Shown piece by piece: positions 45,589 through 55,440 of a stretch of 64,000 nucleotides of DNA. The notes under the pieces are model-generated. The model was not told the origin of the DNA, did no database searches, and saw only the letters and a program-made list of their open reading frames with translations. Origin of the DNA: Nitrosomonas sp. (GTDB taxonomy: Bacteria > Pseudomonadota > Gammaproteobacteria > Burkholderiales > Nitrosomonadaceae). A program made the position numbers and the translations under genes. Position 1 is the first letter of the stretch. Every line of letters begins with the position of its first letter. Location of the stretch: positions 62,001 to 126,000 of the forward strand of contig JADJES010000003.1 in the NCBI GenBank assembly GCA_016708955.1, in the 5' to 3' direction.

Positions 45589-47953
45589 TGAATTGTTTTT
45601 TTTCTTTGCTGAGCCAATAATGGATTTTTTGTCGTAACTGATCGATTGTATAAGGTTTGGAAAGAAAATCATTCATTCCGCCCTCTATGCAGCGTTTGCG
45701 ATCGTCTTCTGTGGCATTGGCGGTCAGTGCAATAATGGTGTGCATCGCGCCAAACTGCTGCCGGATGCGTGCGGTTGCTTCGAAACCATCCATGTTAGGC
45801 ATTTGGCAGTCCATCAGAACGAGATCGTATTGGTTGTTTTGGATCAAATCCAGAGCCTGTTTGCCGTCATGCGCAACGACTGTATCCAAGCCGAGCTTTG
45901 CCAACATCGCCCTGGCTACTTCCTGATTGACCGGATTGTCTTCAGCCAGCAAAACTTTGCCGTGAAAATTTTGTGTAGGCGCACTGACTGCAACTTGCTC
46001 CACTAAAGGAGAATTTATGGCCTCTTTATCCAGATCGCGTCCCATGACATCAATGATAATATCCAATAGTTCCTTCTGGCGGACGGGCTTGTTTACACAA
46101 CGTAATATACCGGTATTCTGTCTTTCAAGCTGACTCGCGTTACTATAGGTTGAAGTCAGCATCATCATGCGAGTTTTTCTGAGATCCGGGTGTGCATGAA
46201 TTCTGCTTGCCAGCTGCAATCCATCCATTTTGGGCATGTGCATGTCCAAAATGACCAGTTGAAATAATTTATTTTCGGCAACAGATCGATTCATATACGT
46301 TAAAGCTTGCTGCGCATCTTCTGCACATACCGCATCTATTTGCCAATTCTTCAATTGTAGTTTAAGAATCTCCCGGTTAGTTTGATTGTCATCTACGACC
46401 AGAACCCGGATACCGTGCAATTTAGTGACATCGGAAAAGTCGTTGTGTACCAATTTGGACTTCTCTAACCGCAGAGTAATCCAGAACTTGGAGCCATGAC
46501 CCGGAGAGCTTTCTACCTGAATGCTTCCTCCCATCAATTCCAATAATTTTTTACAGATAGTCAGACCAAGGCCGGTACCCCCATATTGACGGGTTGTGGA
46601 ACCATCTGCTTGAGAAAAATTCTGGAAAATCTTTTCATGGTATGCCGAAGGAATTCCGATGCCCGTATCTTCAACGCATAGGGAGACATTAGTCAGGGGT
46701 CCGGTTTCATCAAGCAGTATTGTGCGAATGACAATTTCTCCTTGATCGGTGAATTTAATGGCATTATTGAGCAGATTTGCAATGATCTGACGTATTCGGA
46801 ATGAATCGCCGCGTAACATGAAGGTTGTGTTGGGCGGCGTAAACTGCGCGATCAATTCCAGACCCTTCTTATCAGCGGGTTGTGCAAACATGACCAGTGT
46901 ATCTTCTACCAGCTTGACCAAATCGAAATCGATGGTTTCCAGTTCCATGTGATCGGACTCAATCTTGGAGAAATCCAGAATGTCATTGATGATACCGAGG
47001 AGGTGCTGACCTGAACTTTGAACTGTTTCTGCGAAACGGTACTGATCTTTATCTAATTGAGTGTCTAGCAATAACTCGGTCATTCCCAGGATGCCATTCA
47101 TCGGCGTGCGGATCTCGTGGCTCATCGTGGCCAGAAATTCACTTTTAGCTTTGCTTGCCGCCTCTGCGGATTCCTTGGCAAGGACCAGCTCTGATGTTCT
47201 TTTTTCAACTTCGTCTTCAAGGTGATCAAGGTGGTTAGCCAGCTTTGCATCACGATCTTGAATCATTTCCAGCATATTATTGAATCCCTTCGATAATGTA
47301 TTCAATTCAACAATCGCACCGGGTTCGATTCGAGTTGAATAATCTGCTTTGCTCGTAACATGTTCCATGACGGTGGCAAGATTTTTGAGCGGATCAAGTA
47401 CCGACCGGTTAAGCCGTTGCAACATAAGGTTGGCAATCAATAATGCGAAAATCGCCGCAGTGATTGTGATGACAACGTGCCAAAGTATTTGCCAGTAAAG
47501 GGGATGCAAGGATATTTCCAAGTAGAGGCTGCCCAGAGGCTGATCATTGAAGTGAATCGGCTCCGTAATGGTTAGGAAATGGATATTTGTTCGAATGTTT
47601 TCTTGCAGAGAATCTAAAGTTTCCGGAAGCAGCGTGTTTTGAACAGAATACTGAACGAATTTTACTTTCTCTGCGGTATAAATCGCCGCAGCTTGGATCT
47701 CCCGTGTATTGCTGAGCGAATGTAATAGCGTTTGTGCCGTACTCGTATCCTGGAACATCAATGTCGCGACTGCATTCTCCGCCAATAATTTTGCCGTTGA
47801 CTGACTGGTTTGAACTATAGATAGAAAGCTGATGAGGAAGCTGCTCAGAATAACGAGTATTGCGACCAGCAGCATTGCCGTGCCCTGTGTGGCAAAGTTG
47901 ATTCGTTGCAATTTAGAACGTAATGTCACGGCAGCCGGTGATGAACTCTTCAT
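45560..47953 (-). CDS. CHASE8-HAMP hybrid histidine kinase with two receivers
   Basis: 797 residues. TM1 at about 25-47, a CHASE8-like periplasmic domain (about 50-150: LLAENAVATLMFQDTSTAQTL, AAAIYTAEKV), TM2 at about 155-178, HAMP, H-box FLATMSHEIRTPMNGIL (His about residue 280), HATPase (NLLNNAIKFT, DTGIGIP, GGTGLGLTI), receiver 1 (VVDDNQTN, LDMHMPKMDG) and receiver 2 (LAEDNPVN, MDCQMPNMDG). CHASE8 is the domain through which YfiR represses YfiN. The YfiR gene just upstream shares one base with its start (TAATG). YfiR regulation of this kinase is therefore inferred. HPt and c-di-GMP genes follow. Confidence 0.88.
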   Translation of the reverse strand: MKSSSPAAVTLRSKLQRINFATQGTAMLLVAILVILSSFLISFLSIVQTSQSTAKLLAENAVATLMFQDTSTAQTLLHSLSNTREIQAAAIYTAEKVKFVQYSVQNTLLPETLDSLQENIRTNIHFLTITEPIHFNDQPLGSLYLEISLHPLYWQILWHVVITITAAIFALLIANLMLQRLNRSVLDPLKNLATVMEHVTSKADYSTRIEPGAIVELNTLSKGFNNMLEMIQDRDAKLANHLDHLEDEVEKRTSELVLAKESAEAASKAKSEFLATMSHEIRTPMNGILGMTELLLDTQLDKDQYRFAETVQSSGQHLLGIINDILDFSKIESDHMELETIDFDLVKLVEDTLVMFAQPADKKGLELIAQFTPPNTTFMLRGDSFRIRQIIANLLNNAIKFTDQGEIVIRTILLDETGPLTNVSLCVEDTGIGIPSAYHEKIFQNFSQADGSTTRQYGGTGLGLTICKKLLELMGGSIQVESSPGHGSKFWITLRLEKSKLVHNDFSDVTKLHGIRVLVVDDNQTNREILKLQLKNWQIDAVCAEDAQQALTYMNRSVAENKLFQLVILDMHMPKMDGLQLASRIHAHPDLRKTRMMMLTSTYSNASQLERQNTGILRCVNKPVRQKELLDIIIDVMGRDLDKEAINSPLVEQVAVSAPTQNFHGKVLLAEDNPVNQEVARAMLAKLGLDTVVAHDGKQALDLIQNNQYDLVLMDCQMPNMDGFEATARIRQQFGAMHTIIALTANATEDDRKRCIEGGMNDFLSKPYTIDQLRQKIHYWLSKEKKQFNEYCKIRSR

Positions 47954-48549
47954 TATTGATATACCTCAGTGGCGAAACGTAGTAGTTGAGAGCTGAGTTT
48001 TAAGCGGTTTCTTTTTGCAATAGTCACATTCGCTTCGAATGTGACTTTCCCCTCCTTAATAGCCATGTTGAGTATAACGCCTTGCTGACTAGCGCCGGGG
48101 GTATCGGCAATGGTTAATATCGGCATTTCATCCAGTTGTTTAATGATGTCACTGAGATTATCGATGCTTGAGCGGGTGATAAAAACAATCTGGCAACCAG
48201 GAAGATCTTCAGTATTTTTGGTATGCCGGACTACTATTTCATGTTCATGGGCTTTCTTATGCCGTAAGTGCTGTAAATTTTCGCCAAACGGGTCCTCACC
48301 ATAGATACATAAATTCAAAACCTGGCCGGGCAAGCTGGGCCATTCCGTGTAAGCGGAGAAATTATAAAGGAAAGCCACTTTTAACCGGTATTCTGATGGT
48401 TGTTCGGCTAGGGTCAATGGCGAGTAACCCAAGAACAAGGACCAGCACAGCGGCAAAACTGGAAAATAATGGATCAATAATCGTTTCCTGATACGGCGAT
48501 TGCCATAGAAAACTATTTCTTCTTGCTTTCCCAGTATCCAATTAAGCAT
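47953..48549 (-). CDS. YfiR/DUF4154 family periplasmic protein
   Basis: 198 residues; the real start may be later than ATG 48549, because the signal segment (about 22-48, LLIHYFPVLPLCWSLFLGYS) has a long lead. Family features: YRLKVAFLYNFSAYTEWP, NLCIYGEDPFG (Cys), LPGCQIVFITRSS (Cys) and a C-terminal LSSQLLRFATEVYQ. Periplasmic. The stop overlaps the kinase start, the tightest link in the locus, so this paralogue is the prime candidate to control the CHASE8 domain. The receptor gene lies 72 bp upstream. Confidence 0.88.
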   Translation of the reverse strand: MLNWILGKQEEIVFYGNRRIRKRLLIHYFPVLPLCWSLFLGYSPLTLAEQPSEYRLKVAFLYNFSAYTEWPSLPGQVLNLCIYGEDPFGENLQHLRHKKAHEHEIVVRHTKNTEDLPGCQIVFITRSSIDNLSDIIKQLDEMPILTIADTPGASQQGVILNMAIKEGKVTFEANVTIAKRNRLKLSSQLLRFATEVYQ

Positions 48550-48621
48550 AGCCTAGAATCGGGTCGTCAGTTCGTTTCGCCGCTGCTGTTTTTTATACAA
48601 GAATGTCATATCAATACGCGC

Positions 48622-50490
48622 TTAGAAGCGATAATCCATTCGGAGGCGTACGGTCCGGCCAGGCTGCCAGAAAAAGTTCTGCCAGTTGGTATCTGCCGCC
48701 GGGTGCTGGTAGTTCTCATTAAACAAGTTAAAAACGCTCAACGATGCCTCGAGTCCTTTTACCTGTGGAACATTGGTCACTAAATTGAGATTGGAAAGAA
48801 CATAATTATCGGTATGCGTGCCATCGAGCGCTTTGCGTTTGCCGTAGTATTGCAATTCATAGCCAGCGCGCAAGCCGGTGATCAGTGGAATGGGGATGGA
48901 AATATTCAACTTGCCCAGATGGTAGGGTGAATTGGTGAGGTGCGAGTCTTGTTGCTCAGCATTCTGAATACCAAAACTACTGCGCAATCGTGCGCCCCAA
49001 TCCCAAGTTTTATCTAACGATAATTCTGTGCCTCTGGCCAGTACTTTTTGGGATGTCTGTTGATATTGCGATAATCCGCTGACCGGGTCGATTCCGAGCG
49101 CGATGATGTTGTGCATATCCCATGCGTAAACGGTGGCGCGTAAATTCATATTCGGCAGCGGAAGATAATCTGCCACGAGTTCAGCGGTATCAACCATCTC
49201 GCTGCGTAATCCTGGATTGGCAACTTGGGAAATGCCATCGGTGTAGTCTCGTTCATACGCATTCGGTGACCGGTGAGCGCGGCCATAGAGTGCCTTGAAT
49301 GTTGTTTTTGGGGTGGCTTGCCAAATCAGCGCGCCGCGCGGGCTCAATCGATTGCCAAGACTACCAATCCAGGCGCTGTAGTCATAGCGCAGTCCTACGG
49401 TTGCGGACAAGGTGTCGGTAATACGCCATTCGTCTTGAGCATACACACCAACGCGTACAACAGAACTTTTTATCGCGCTATTATCTTCAGGATGATCGAA
49501 ATTCTGAAAAGATTGTTTGATGGACGTATTATTTTGATACTCAACACCTGCCATCAGTTTATGATTGGACAAAGCAGTGGAAAGCAGGCGCAATTCAGCG
49601 CCATGCCAGTCACTGGGTCCGGTGGATAGCGTTTTCTCGCCGCCATAGATTAAAGGGTTATCGTAGCGATACTTGCGTCGATCGCCATAAATGAAATCAA
49701 ATGACAACGGACCATGCGTGGCGCGCGCAAATAATTGCTTAACATTTTCTCCATCCAAGCGGCGCGCCACCCCGGAAATACCGGAGTCGCCATAATCAAA
49801 AAAACGATCTGCTCCGCGGGATTGAAGACCCGAGAAGGAAAGTAACGCATCCGTGCCGTTGCTGAATTTTTTACCGAAGGTGGCGCGTTCCTGCGGCATG
49901 GTTTCCGCTGTCTGGTACGAGGTCGATAGCTCGGCACCATTGACACTTGCGCCATTGCGCGTAACGATGTTGACAATACCCATCATGGCGTTCTGTCCAT
50001 ACACGGCACTGCCCGGACCCGGAAAAAATTCAATCCGTTCGATCAAATCTATATCGAGTGGAAAATCACGCCCGGTGGGTCCTTGGTCATACGTGGCATC
50101 ATTGATGCGATTGCCATTGATCGTGATCAGTACGCGGGAATTGAAATCCCCTGGCAGACCGAATCCCCGTGTACCTAAATACTCATATTGATAATCATAC
50201 GTGGGGTGAATGCCGGGAAGGCTGGACAGTGCTTCATTCAGCGTGCGCCAGCCATAGGTTCGGATATCTGCGCGGGTAATGACACTGACGGCTGCGGCGA
50301 CTTGCTGTTGTTTCTGCTCATATTTGGAAGCGCCGACAATGCTGATATTCATCAATTCCTCTAAGCTCATCTGCTCCAAATTCTTTGCCGCAAAGACCGG
50401 AAATATCTGCATTAAAAGCAAGCCGAGCAGCAAGCCTTTCTTTGCAGGGATATTGACGACCGGGGGAACAAGTTTTCTGGGAATGAACAC
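48622..50490 (-). CDS. TonB-dependent outer-membrane receptor
   Basis: 622 residues with a signal segment (about 15-35), MSLEELMNISIVGASKYEQ, VSVITRADIRTYGWRTLNEAL, FFPGPGSAVYGQNAMMGIVNI (plug) and a barrel ending in the terminal aromatic MDYRF. It resembles the receptor at 34362 in its N-terminal pattern but is more distant. Ligand unknown. Encoded between two YfiR genes, so receptor and YfiR products probably act together across the periplasm. Confidence 0.88.
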   Translation of the reverse strand: MFIPRKLVPPVVNIPAKKGLLLGLLLMQIFPVFAAKNLEQMSLEELMNISIVGASKYEQKQQQVAAAVSVITRADIRTYGWRTLNEALSSLPGIHPTYDYQYEYLGTRGFGLPGDFNSRVLITINGNRINDATYDQGPTGRDFPLDIDLIERIEFFPGPGSAVYGQNAMMGIVNIVTRNGASVNGAELSTSYQTAETMPQERATFGKKFSNGTDALLSFSGLQSRGADRFFDYGDSGISGVARRLDGENVKQLFARATHGPLSFDFIYGDRRKYRYDNPLIYGGEKTLSTGPSDWHGAELRLLSTALSNHKLMAGVEYQNNTSIKQSFQNFDHPEDNSAIKSSVVRVGVYAQDEWRITDTLSATVGLRYDYSAWIGSLGNRLSPRGALIWQATPKTTFKALYGRAHRSPNAYERDYTDGISQVANPGLRSEMVDTAELVADYLPLPNMNLRATVYAWDMHNIIALGIDPVSGLSQYQQTSQKVLARGTELSLDKTWDWGARLRSSFGIQNAEQQDSHLTNSPYHLGKLNISIPIPLITGLRAGYELQYYGKRKALDGTHTDNYVLSNLNLVTNVPQVKGLEASLSVFNLFNENYQHPAADTNWQNFFWQPGRTVRLRMDYRF

Positions 50491-50559
50491 AATGAACTGA
50501 GTTGATTTTTTAGTCTCATGATTTAAACATACCCAATCACTGATTAACTAAAGTTGGTT

Positions 50560-50620
50560 CGCGCGGGGGGGGGGCCGGCGGCCGCGCGGTCGCGCGGGCC
50601 GCCCCGCGGCGCGCCGCCGG
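50560..50620. other. extreme GC island with a run of 10 G
   Basis: Within AT-rich intergenic DNA, about 60 bases are almost pure G and C (GCGCGGGGGGGGGGCC, then GGCCGCGCGG and repeated GCGCG/CGCGG). It lies between the receptor start and the YfiR gene at 50786. No gene, promoter or known repeat explains it, and its composition is unlike anything else in the window. Confidence 0.6.
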
Positions 50621-50785
50621 TTTTGGGTTAAAAGCTCAAACGTTAGTGATTAAAACCGAGAAGTAAGATTTTTATTACCCTTAATTTATTAAATTAGGGA
50701 TAGTAATTTCTTCTTTCACGGAAGAGGACATTCAAAATGTGAGATTTTTACTACAGAGGAGTATGCGGATTTCAGCTTTATTTTA

Positions 50786-51310
50786 TTACTGAAGTACCGA
50801 AGTGGCGAAGCGCAATAGCTGAGAACTTAGATTCAGACTGGCTTTTTTGGCTACTTTTAAATTGGCTTCAAATGTGACTTTCTCATCTTTGATTTCCATA
50901 TTGAGTGTAACGCCTTGCTGGATGGTGCCCGGACTGTCCGCTACGATGAGTACAGGTTTACCTTGCAGGGTGTTGATGACGGCTTTTAAGTTATCAATCG
51001 ATGAACGGGAGATAAAAACCAGCTGGCATGAATCGAGACGGTCAATATTGTTCGTTCGATGAATGGTGATGGTGCGATCATTGACTCTCTTTTTCTGCAT
51101 CAATGAATCGAGATTCTTGCCGAACGGATCATTTCCATAGATGCATAGGTTAAAAGTACTGGCATCCGTGTCAGGCCATGTTGTATAAACTGCAAAGTTA
51201 TATAGGAAAGCTGTTTTTAACGTGTATTCATCCAGTTGCTCTGCGCGTGCGTCCGGTGAGAAGCTCAAGATCAGCCCAAAGAGTAGCAGGTATGATTTTG
51301 CGAAAGGCAT
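50786..51310 (-). CDS. YfiR/DUF4154 family periplasmic protein
   Basis: 174 residues with a signal peptide (about 1-23, SYLLLFGLILSFSPDARA). Mature part: YTLKTAFLYNFAVYTTWP, NLCIYGNDPFG (Cys), LDSCQLVFISRSS (Cys), LSSQLLRFATSVLQ. Closest to the YfiR at 47953. First gene of the minus-strand receptor/YfiR/kinase locus, separated from the receptor by about 295 bp that include the GC island, so it may have its own promoter. Confidence 0.87.
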   Translation of the reverse strand: MPFAKSYLLLFGLILSFSPDARAEQLDEYTLKTAFLYNFAVYTTWPDTDASTFNLCIYGNDPFGKNLDSLMQKKRVNDRTITIHRTNNIDRLDSCQLVFISRSSIDNLKAVINTLQGKPVLIVADSPGTIQQGVTLNMEIKDEKVTFEANLKVAKKASLNLSSQLLRFATSVLQ

Positions 51311-51849
51311 TCTAGACTAAAATACCTTGCAAAATTGATGGGCGAATAATTTGGGTGTGAGTCATGGTGCGAAAATTAAATAACTTGAGCAGGGCGCATC
51401 ATGCATCAAATGTTTTCTATTAAATAGAGAAAGATGTCATTAAACTCATAAGACAAATGCACTAAAAATGCCCTGGGCGTAAATAGCCTGAGTGCTTGAG
51501 AGGGGGCTGGATGTCTTGTTTTGTATAAAAAGGGGGGGCGGAGAGGGGATCCAGCCCGCTAGCAATAAATGAGGTTTTCGGGCTGGCGCTATCTGAGAAT
51601 CAACAACAGTTCTTGCCTCAATTCAAGACTGGAATGGTGGCTGTAATAGAGGCACAAGCTAGCCCGGATATTGCATGAATTGCACGCGCACTCACTTGCC
51701 TCTTGATTCCACAAGGAATTTGTCTCAGTCGGGTGTATGAATAACTACACCGCTTCTTCGAAAAATCCCTTGTTAAACCAATATCATGCGTGATTATCGT
51801 GCGAATTCATGCAGCCTCAGTGGAAGTGCTGGTCGTCTCAGTATTAAGT
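51311..51849. other. intergenic region with an orphan IS end
   Basis: 539 non-coding bases between the YfiR and ABC-exporter genes. At 51571-51590, GAGGTTTTCGGGCTGGCGCT matches the right end of the ISNCY element (GGGGTTTTCGGGCTGACACT). A 9-bp inverted repeat GGGCTGGAT / ATCCAGCCC lies just before it (about 51504-51557). No transposase remnant was recognised, so it is probably an IS relic. Confidence 0.5.
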
Positions 51850-53700
51850 TTATTCATTTTCCAATAGTCCTAGAAATCCGCCCGACTGGTGATTCCATAA
51901 TTGTGCGTAGAGCTGATTACTGGCGATGAGTTTGGCGTGGCTGCCTTGTTCTACAATATGCCCTTTGTCAAATACGATGAGCCGGTCCATCGCTGCGATA
52001 GTCGATAAACGATGCGCGATGGCGATTACCGTTTTGCCTTCCATCAATTGATACAGGCTTTGCTGGATGCTGGCTTCCACCTCGGAATCCAGTGCCGATG
52101 TCGCTTCATCCAATACCAGAATGGGCGCATTCTTTAATAGCACACGGGCAATGGCGATGCGTTGCCGCTGCCCGCCGGAAAGCGTGACGCCGCGTTCGCC
52201 CACATGGGCATCATAGCCGGTCCGGCCTTTGATATCCCTGAGTGTCTGGATAAATTCATGCGCTTGGGCCTGTTTGGCCACTGCAATCATCTGCGCATCG
52301 TCGGCATCGGGTTTGCCGAACAGAATATTGTCACGCACCGAGCGATGTAGTAGCGAGGTATCCTGTGTCACCATGGCGATGCTGGCACGCAGGCTATCTT
52401 GAGTAACTGTATGAATAGCTTGTCCGTCGATGGTGATATTGCCTTGTTGCACATCATAGAAACGCAGTAACAGGTTTACGAGTGTCGATTTGCCTGCGCC
52501 TGAACGGCCGACAATACCGACTTTTTCGCCGGGTGCGATGTGGAGATTGAGGTCATCAAAAATACGGTGTGAATCGTTCTGATCGGGGTGATAGGAAAAA
52601 CAGACATGACTAAATTCAATTGCGCCCTGATGAACTCGCAATTCCTTTGCATCCGGAACATCGGTAACATGCTGTGGTTTGGACAGTGTATTGATGCCAT
52701 CTTGTACCGTGCCGATATTCTCAAATAGTGCGTTGACTTCCCACATGACCCAATGTGACATGCCGGTCAGCCGGATAGCTAAACTCATGACTATCGCTAT
52801 AGCCCCCGGGCCGATGGCACCTTGCAGCCATAAATGGATACCCAGTCCCCCCGTTACGAATACCAGCAGCATATTGATAATCCAAACACACGCATTGAGT
52901 TGGGTCGACAGGCGCATTTGCGGGTATACCGTGGCCATGAATTCTTCCATGCCCGCTTTGGCATAAGCGGATTCCCGCTGGCTCTGAGAAAACAGCTTGA
53001 GTGTCAGGATGTTGGAATAACTGTCGACAATACGCCCGGTCATGAGAGAACGTGCATCGGCTTGTAGCGTGGAGATGCGTTTTAATTGCGGGACAATATG
53101 CGACAGAATGCCGATGTATAGGAATAACCAAGCCAGTAATGGCAAGCATAAGCGTGGATCTGCATGGAACACCAACAGTAGCGTTGTTGTGAGGTAAACG
53201 GTTACGAAAAGAATGACATCAAGCAGTTTCATGACTGCTTCCCGCACCGACAGCGCGGTTTGCATGACTTTGGTAGCAATCCGGCCACTGAATTCGTGCT
53301 GAAAGAATGCGTAACTTTGATTGAGCAAGTACCGGTGTGACAGCCACCGGACACGCATAGGGAAATTACCCATGAGTGTCTGGTGAATTACTAATGAATG
53401 CAGCAGCACCAGAAGCGGAATCCCTATCAAAACAAATACGGACATGGCCAGTAAAGTCGGCCATTCTTCTTCCAGAAAATGTGCTGTTTCTTTTTCCGCC
53501 AACCAATCGACCATTTGCCCGAGCACGCCATACAACATGGCTTCGCTGATCGCCAGGCAGGTGGTTAATATCGCCAGCAAAATCAGATAAAACTCAATCC
53601 CGCGGATATAATGGCGGCAGAATTGATATAGCCCCTTGGGCGGCTCAGTCGGATGTTCCGGAGGGTAAGGGTTTATCAGGCGTTCGAAGTAGTCGAACAT
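51850..53700 (-). CDS. ABC exporter (fused permease and ATPase)
   Basis: 616 residues. A six-helix exporter membrane domain (about 35-330), then an ATPase domain with Walker A GRSGAGKSTLV, signature LSGGQRQRIAIARVLL, Walker B LVLDEATSALDS and a His switch AHRLS. It works as a homodimer, like MsbA or multidrug/lipid exporters; the substrate is not indicated. The last residues extend beyond the ATPase (GFLGLLENE). The nearest gene downstream on its strand is the YfiR at 50786, 540 bp away. Confidence 0.9.
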   Translation of the reverse strand: MFDYFERLINPYPPEHPTEPPKGLYQFCRHYIRGIEFYLILLAILTTCLAISEAMLYGVLGQMVDWLAEKETAHFLEEEWPTLLAMSVFVLIGIPLLVLLHSLVIHQTLMGNFPMRVRWLSHRYLLNQSYAFFQHEFSGRIATKVMQTALSVREAVMKLLDVILFVTVYLTTTLLLVFHADPRLCLPLLAWLFLYIGILSHIVPQLKRISTLQADARSLMTGRIVDSYSNILTLKLFSQSQRESAYAKAGMEEFMATVYPQMRLSTQLNACVWIINMLLVFVTGGLGIHLWLQGAIGPGAIAIVMSLAIRLTGMSHWVMWEVNALFENIGTVQDGINTLSKPQHVTDVPDAKELRVHQGAIEFSHVCFSYHPDQNDSHRIFDDLNLHIAPGEKVGIVGRSGAGKSTLVNLLLRFYDVQQGNITIDGQAIHTVTQDSLRASIAMVTQDTSLLHRSVRDNILFGKPDADDAQMIAVAKQAQAHEFIQTLRDIKGRTGYDAHVGERGVTLSGGQRQRIAIARVLLKNAPILVLDEATSALDSEVEASIQQSLYQLMEGKTVIAIAHRLSTIAAMDRLIVFDKGHIVEQGSHAKLIASNQLYAQLWNHQSGGFLGLLENE

Positions 53701-53706
53701 ATCTAT

Positions 53707-54945
53707 TTAACTATTACTGAGTTGTTCAAATATTCTAAATCCCGCCACATAAGTACCAATTGCTGAACCCAGTGTTGAAAGTATAAAAATCAGTAAGATG
53801 CGCGTTACCTGGTTATTCCACCAACCTTTCAAAGTGGTTGTGTCCGTTCTGAGCCGATTAAAATCCTCACCTTGGGTTTGCGTAAATAGGCTTCAACGGC
53901 AGCGACAACCATACCGGCGCCAATGGTTGGATTTAAAGAAGTCAGGGAGCAGCCAGAAAAGCGGTCAGAATAGAGAGCGGGTGAGCAAAAGCAATCGCTG
54001 CACCCAATGCGGAAAGCCCGCCGTTAATCACTATCCAGTCAACGACCATGGCGGTGCCTATTTCCGGGCTGCGCGTAAAGCCAATCGCGAAGCCTGCCAG
54101 AATCAGCGCAACAATTATCCAGGGAATAAATTTGAGCCATTGAGAGGGTGCCGGAATGGTATCGAGTTGTGCACTTCTTTCATCGGATTGGTAATGCTCT
54201 GAGTCTCAAGTTGTTGCACCATGCCATTCAGGTGCCCGGCGCCAATCACCGCCAGGATATGCTGGTAGTTATTTTCTTCACACTCTTTAATGAGGCGGGC
54301 GGACATGTATTCGTCTCGTTCGCTAATGAGCGGACGGAACAAATCCTTTTCGTTTTCAGCAAATTGTGCAAAAGAACTTTCAAGAACGTCGCCTTCTTTG
54401 AGTTTTTCAATTTCGGCTGCACTGAATTTTTCTTTGCTGATGACACTTTCTATCAGACCGGCAAATAAAGTAAAACGCTTCCACCAGGGAACATTACGAT
54501 AAATTCGTTTCAGTGTTGTGCCAATTTCGCGATCTATCAGTAGAACCGGTAATTTGGCGGCTTGCGCATCTTTAATCGCCACGCGCATTTCGGCACCTGG
54601 CTCAATATTAAACTGCTCCGCCATGCGCTGCTGGAAAGCGCCTAATGCGAGGCTGGCCGCGACCATGCTCGCTTGACCGTTTTTGATCACTTGGAATAAA
54701 TCCATTTTAGCCATGGCGTCGGGGTTAACGATGACTTTGTGACGGCTCGGGCATAACTCAACCGCCACTGCATCGTATTGTCCTGTGGCGATCAGCTCTT
54801 GAACTTTATCTGCACTGGCTTTTGAGACATGTGCTGTTCCCAGCAATGTGATGTTGCAGTTTCTCACTTTGACAGTTTTGAGCGGCTCGGTTTGTGTAGC
54901 GTGCTCGCTTGTTAATTCAATAGCTTGTTCTTCTAATTTAAACAT
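53707..54945 (-). pseudogene. TraB family protein, three frameshifts
   Basis: The first 250 residues are an intact TraB/PrgY-type domain: VKVRNCNITLLGTAHVSKAS, DAVAVELCPSR and LAVIGAGHLNGMVQQL. After 54165 the frame changes and the C-terminal membrane part appears in three pieces: APSQWLKFIPWIIVALIL, then LTSLNPTIGAGMVV, then RILLIFILSTLGSAIGTYV, ending at 53707. Joined, it is about 412 residues, the usual length. At least two of the three breaks look like a lost base in short C or G runs. Function of bacterial TraB proteins is unclear; a metalloprotease-like fold is proposed. Confidence 0.8.
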
Positions 54946-55440
54946 TGGTTGTTATTTTTAAGAGTCGTAGGGTTGGCGGGTAAAGGTAATCCAAGTATTG
55001 CATAACGGAGATTATCATGGCGATAATTCAAACGACATTCATTTTCTCTAGAATACTTGAGTACTTGAAAAAAAGTGTGTAAATGATGGGTAGAGGAAAA
55101 ACTGGGTTTATCTGTAAAATGAGGAATTCTGTTATTATTTTTTAATTTCTTTAATAATGTAACCGTGAACAAGGTCGAGTGACGTAGTTCCATATGATTG
55201 GTAGGGTTATGATTCGAAATATAAGCGACTGAAATGTTTGCAGGATAGGACAAGTACTAGTACATGTGTACTATAAAAAAAGGAGGGATTTCCTGTGTGC
55301 TAAAGTAATTTAGGCATTATAATTCGACCGTAAGGAGTTATTCATAAATTATATTTGTTAATGAATAGACATCTTATCTAAGCTTGTTTTTTAAAATGGT
55401 AATTTATTAGTTTTTGTAAACTCACTTTGGAGAATTTAAA
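54946..55440. other. intergenic region with a 16-bp palindrome
   Basis: 495 bases between the divergent TraB and PEP-CTERM genes. TAGTAC-ATGT-GTACTA at 55258-55273 is a perfect dyad and lies about 170 bp before the PEP-CTERM start, a possible operator. A good GGAG site precedes ATG 55441. No ORF is convincing. Confidence 0.4.
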
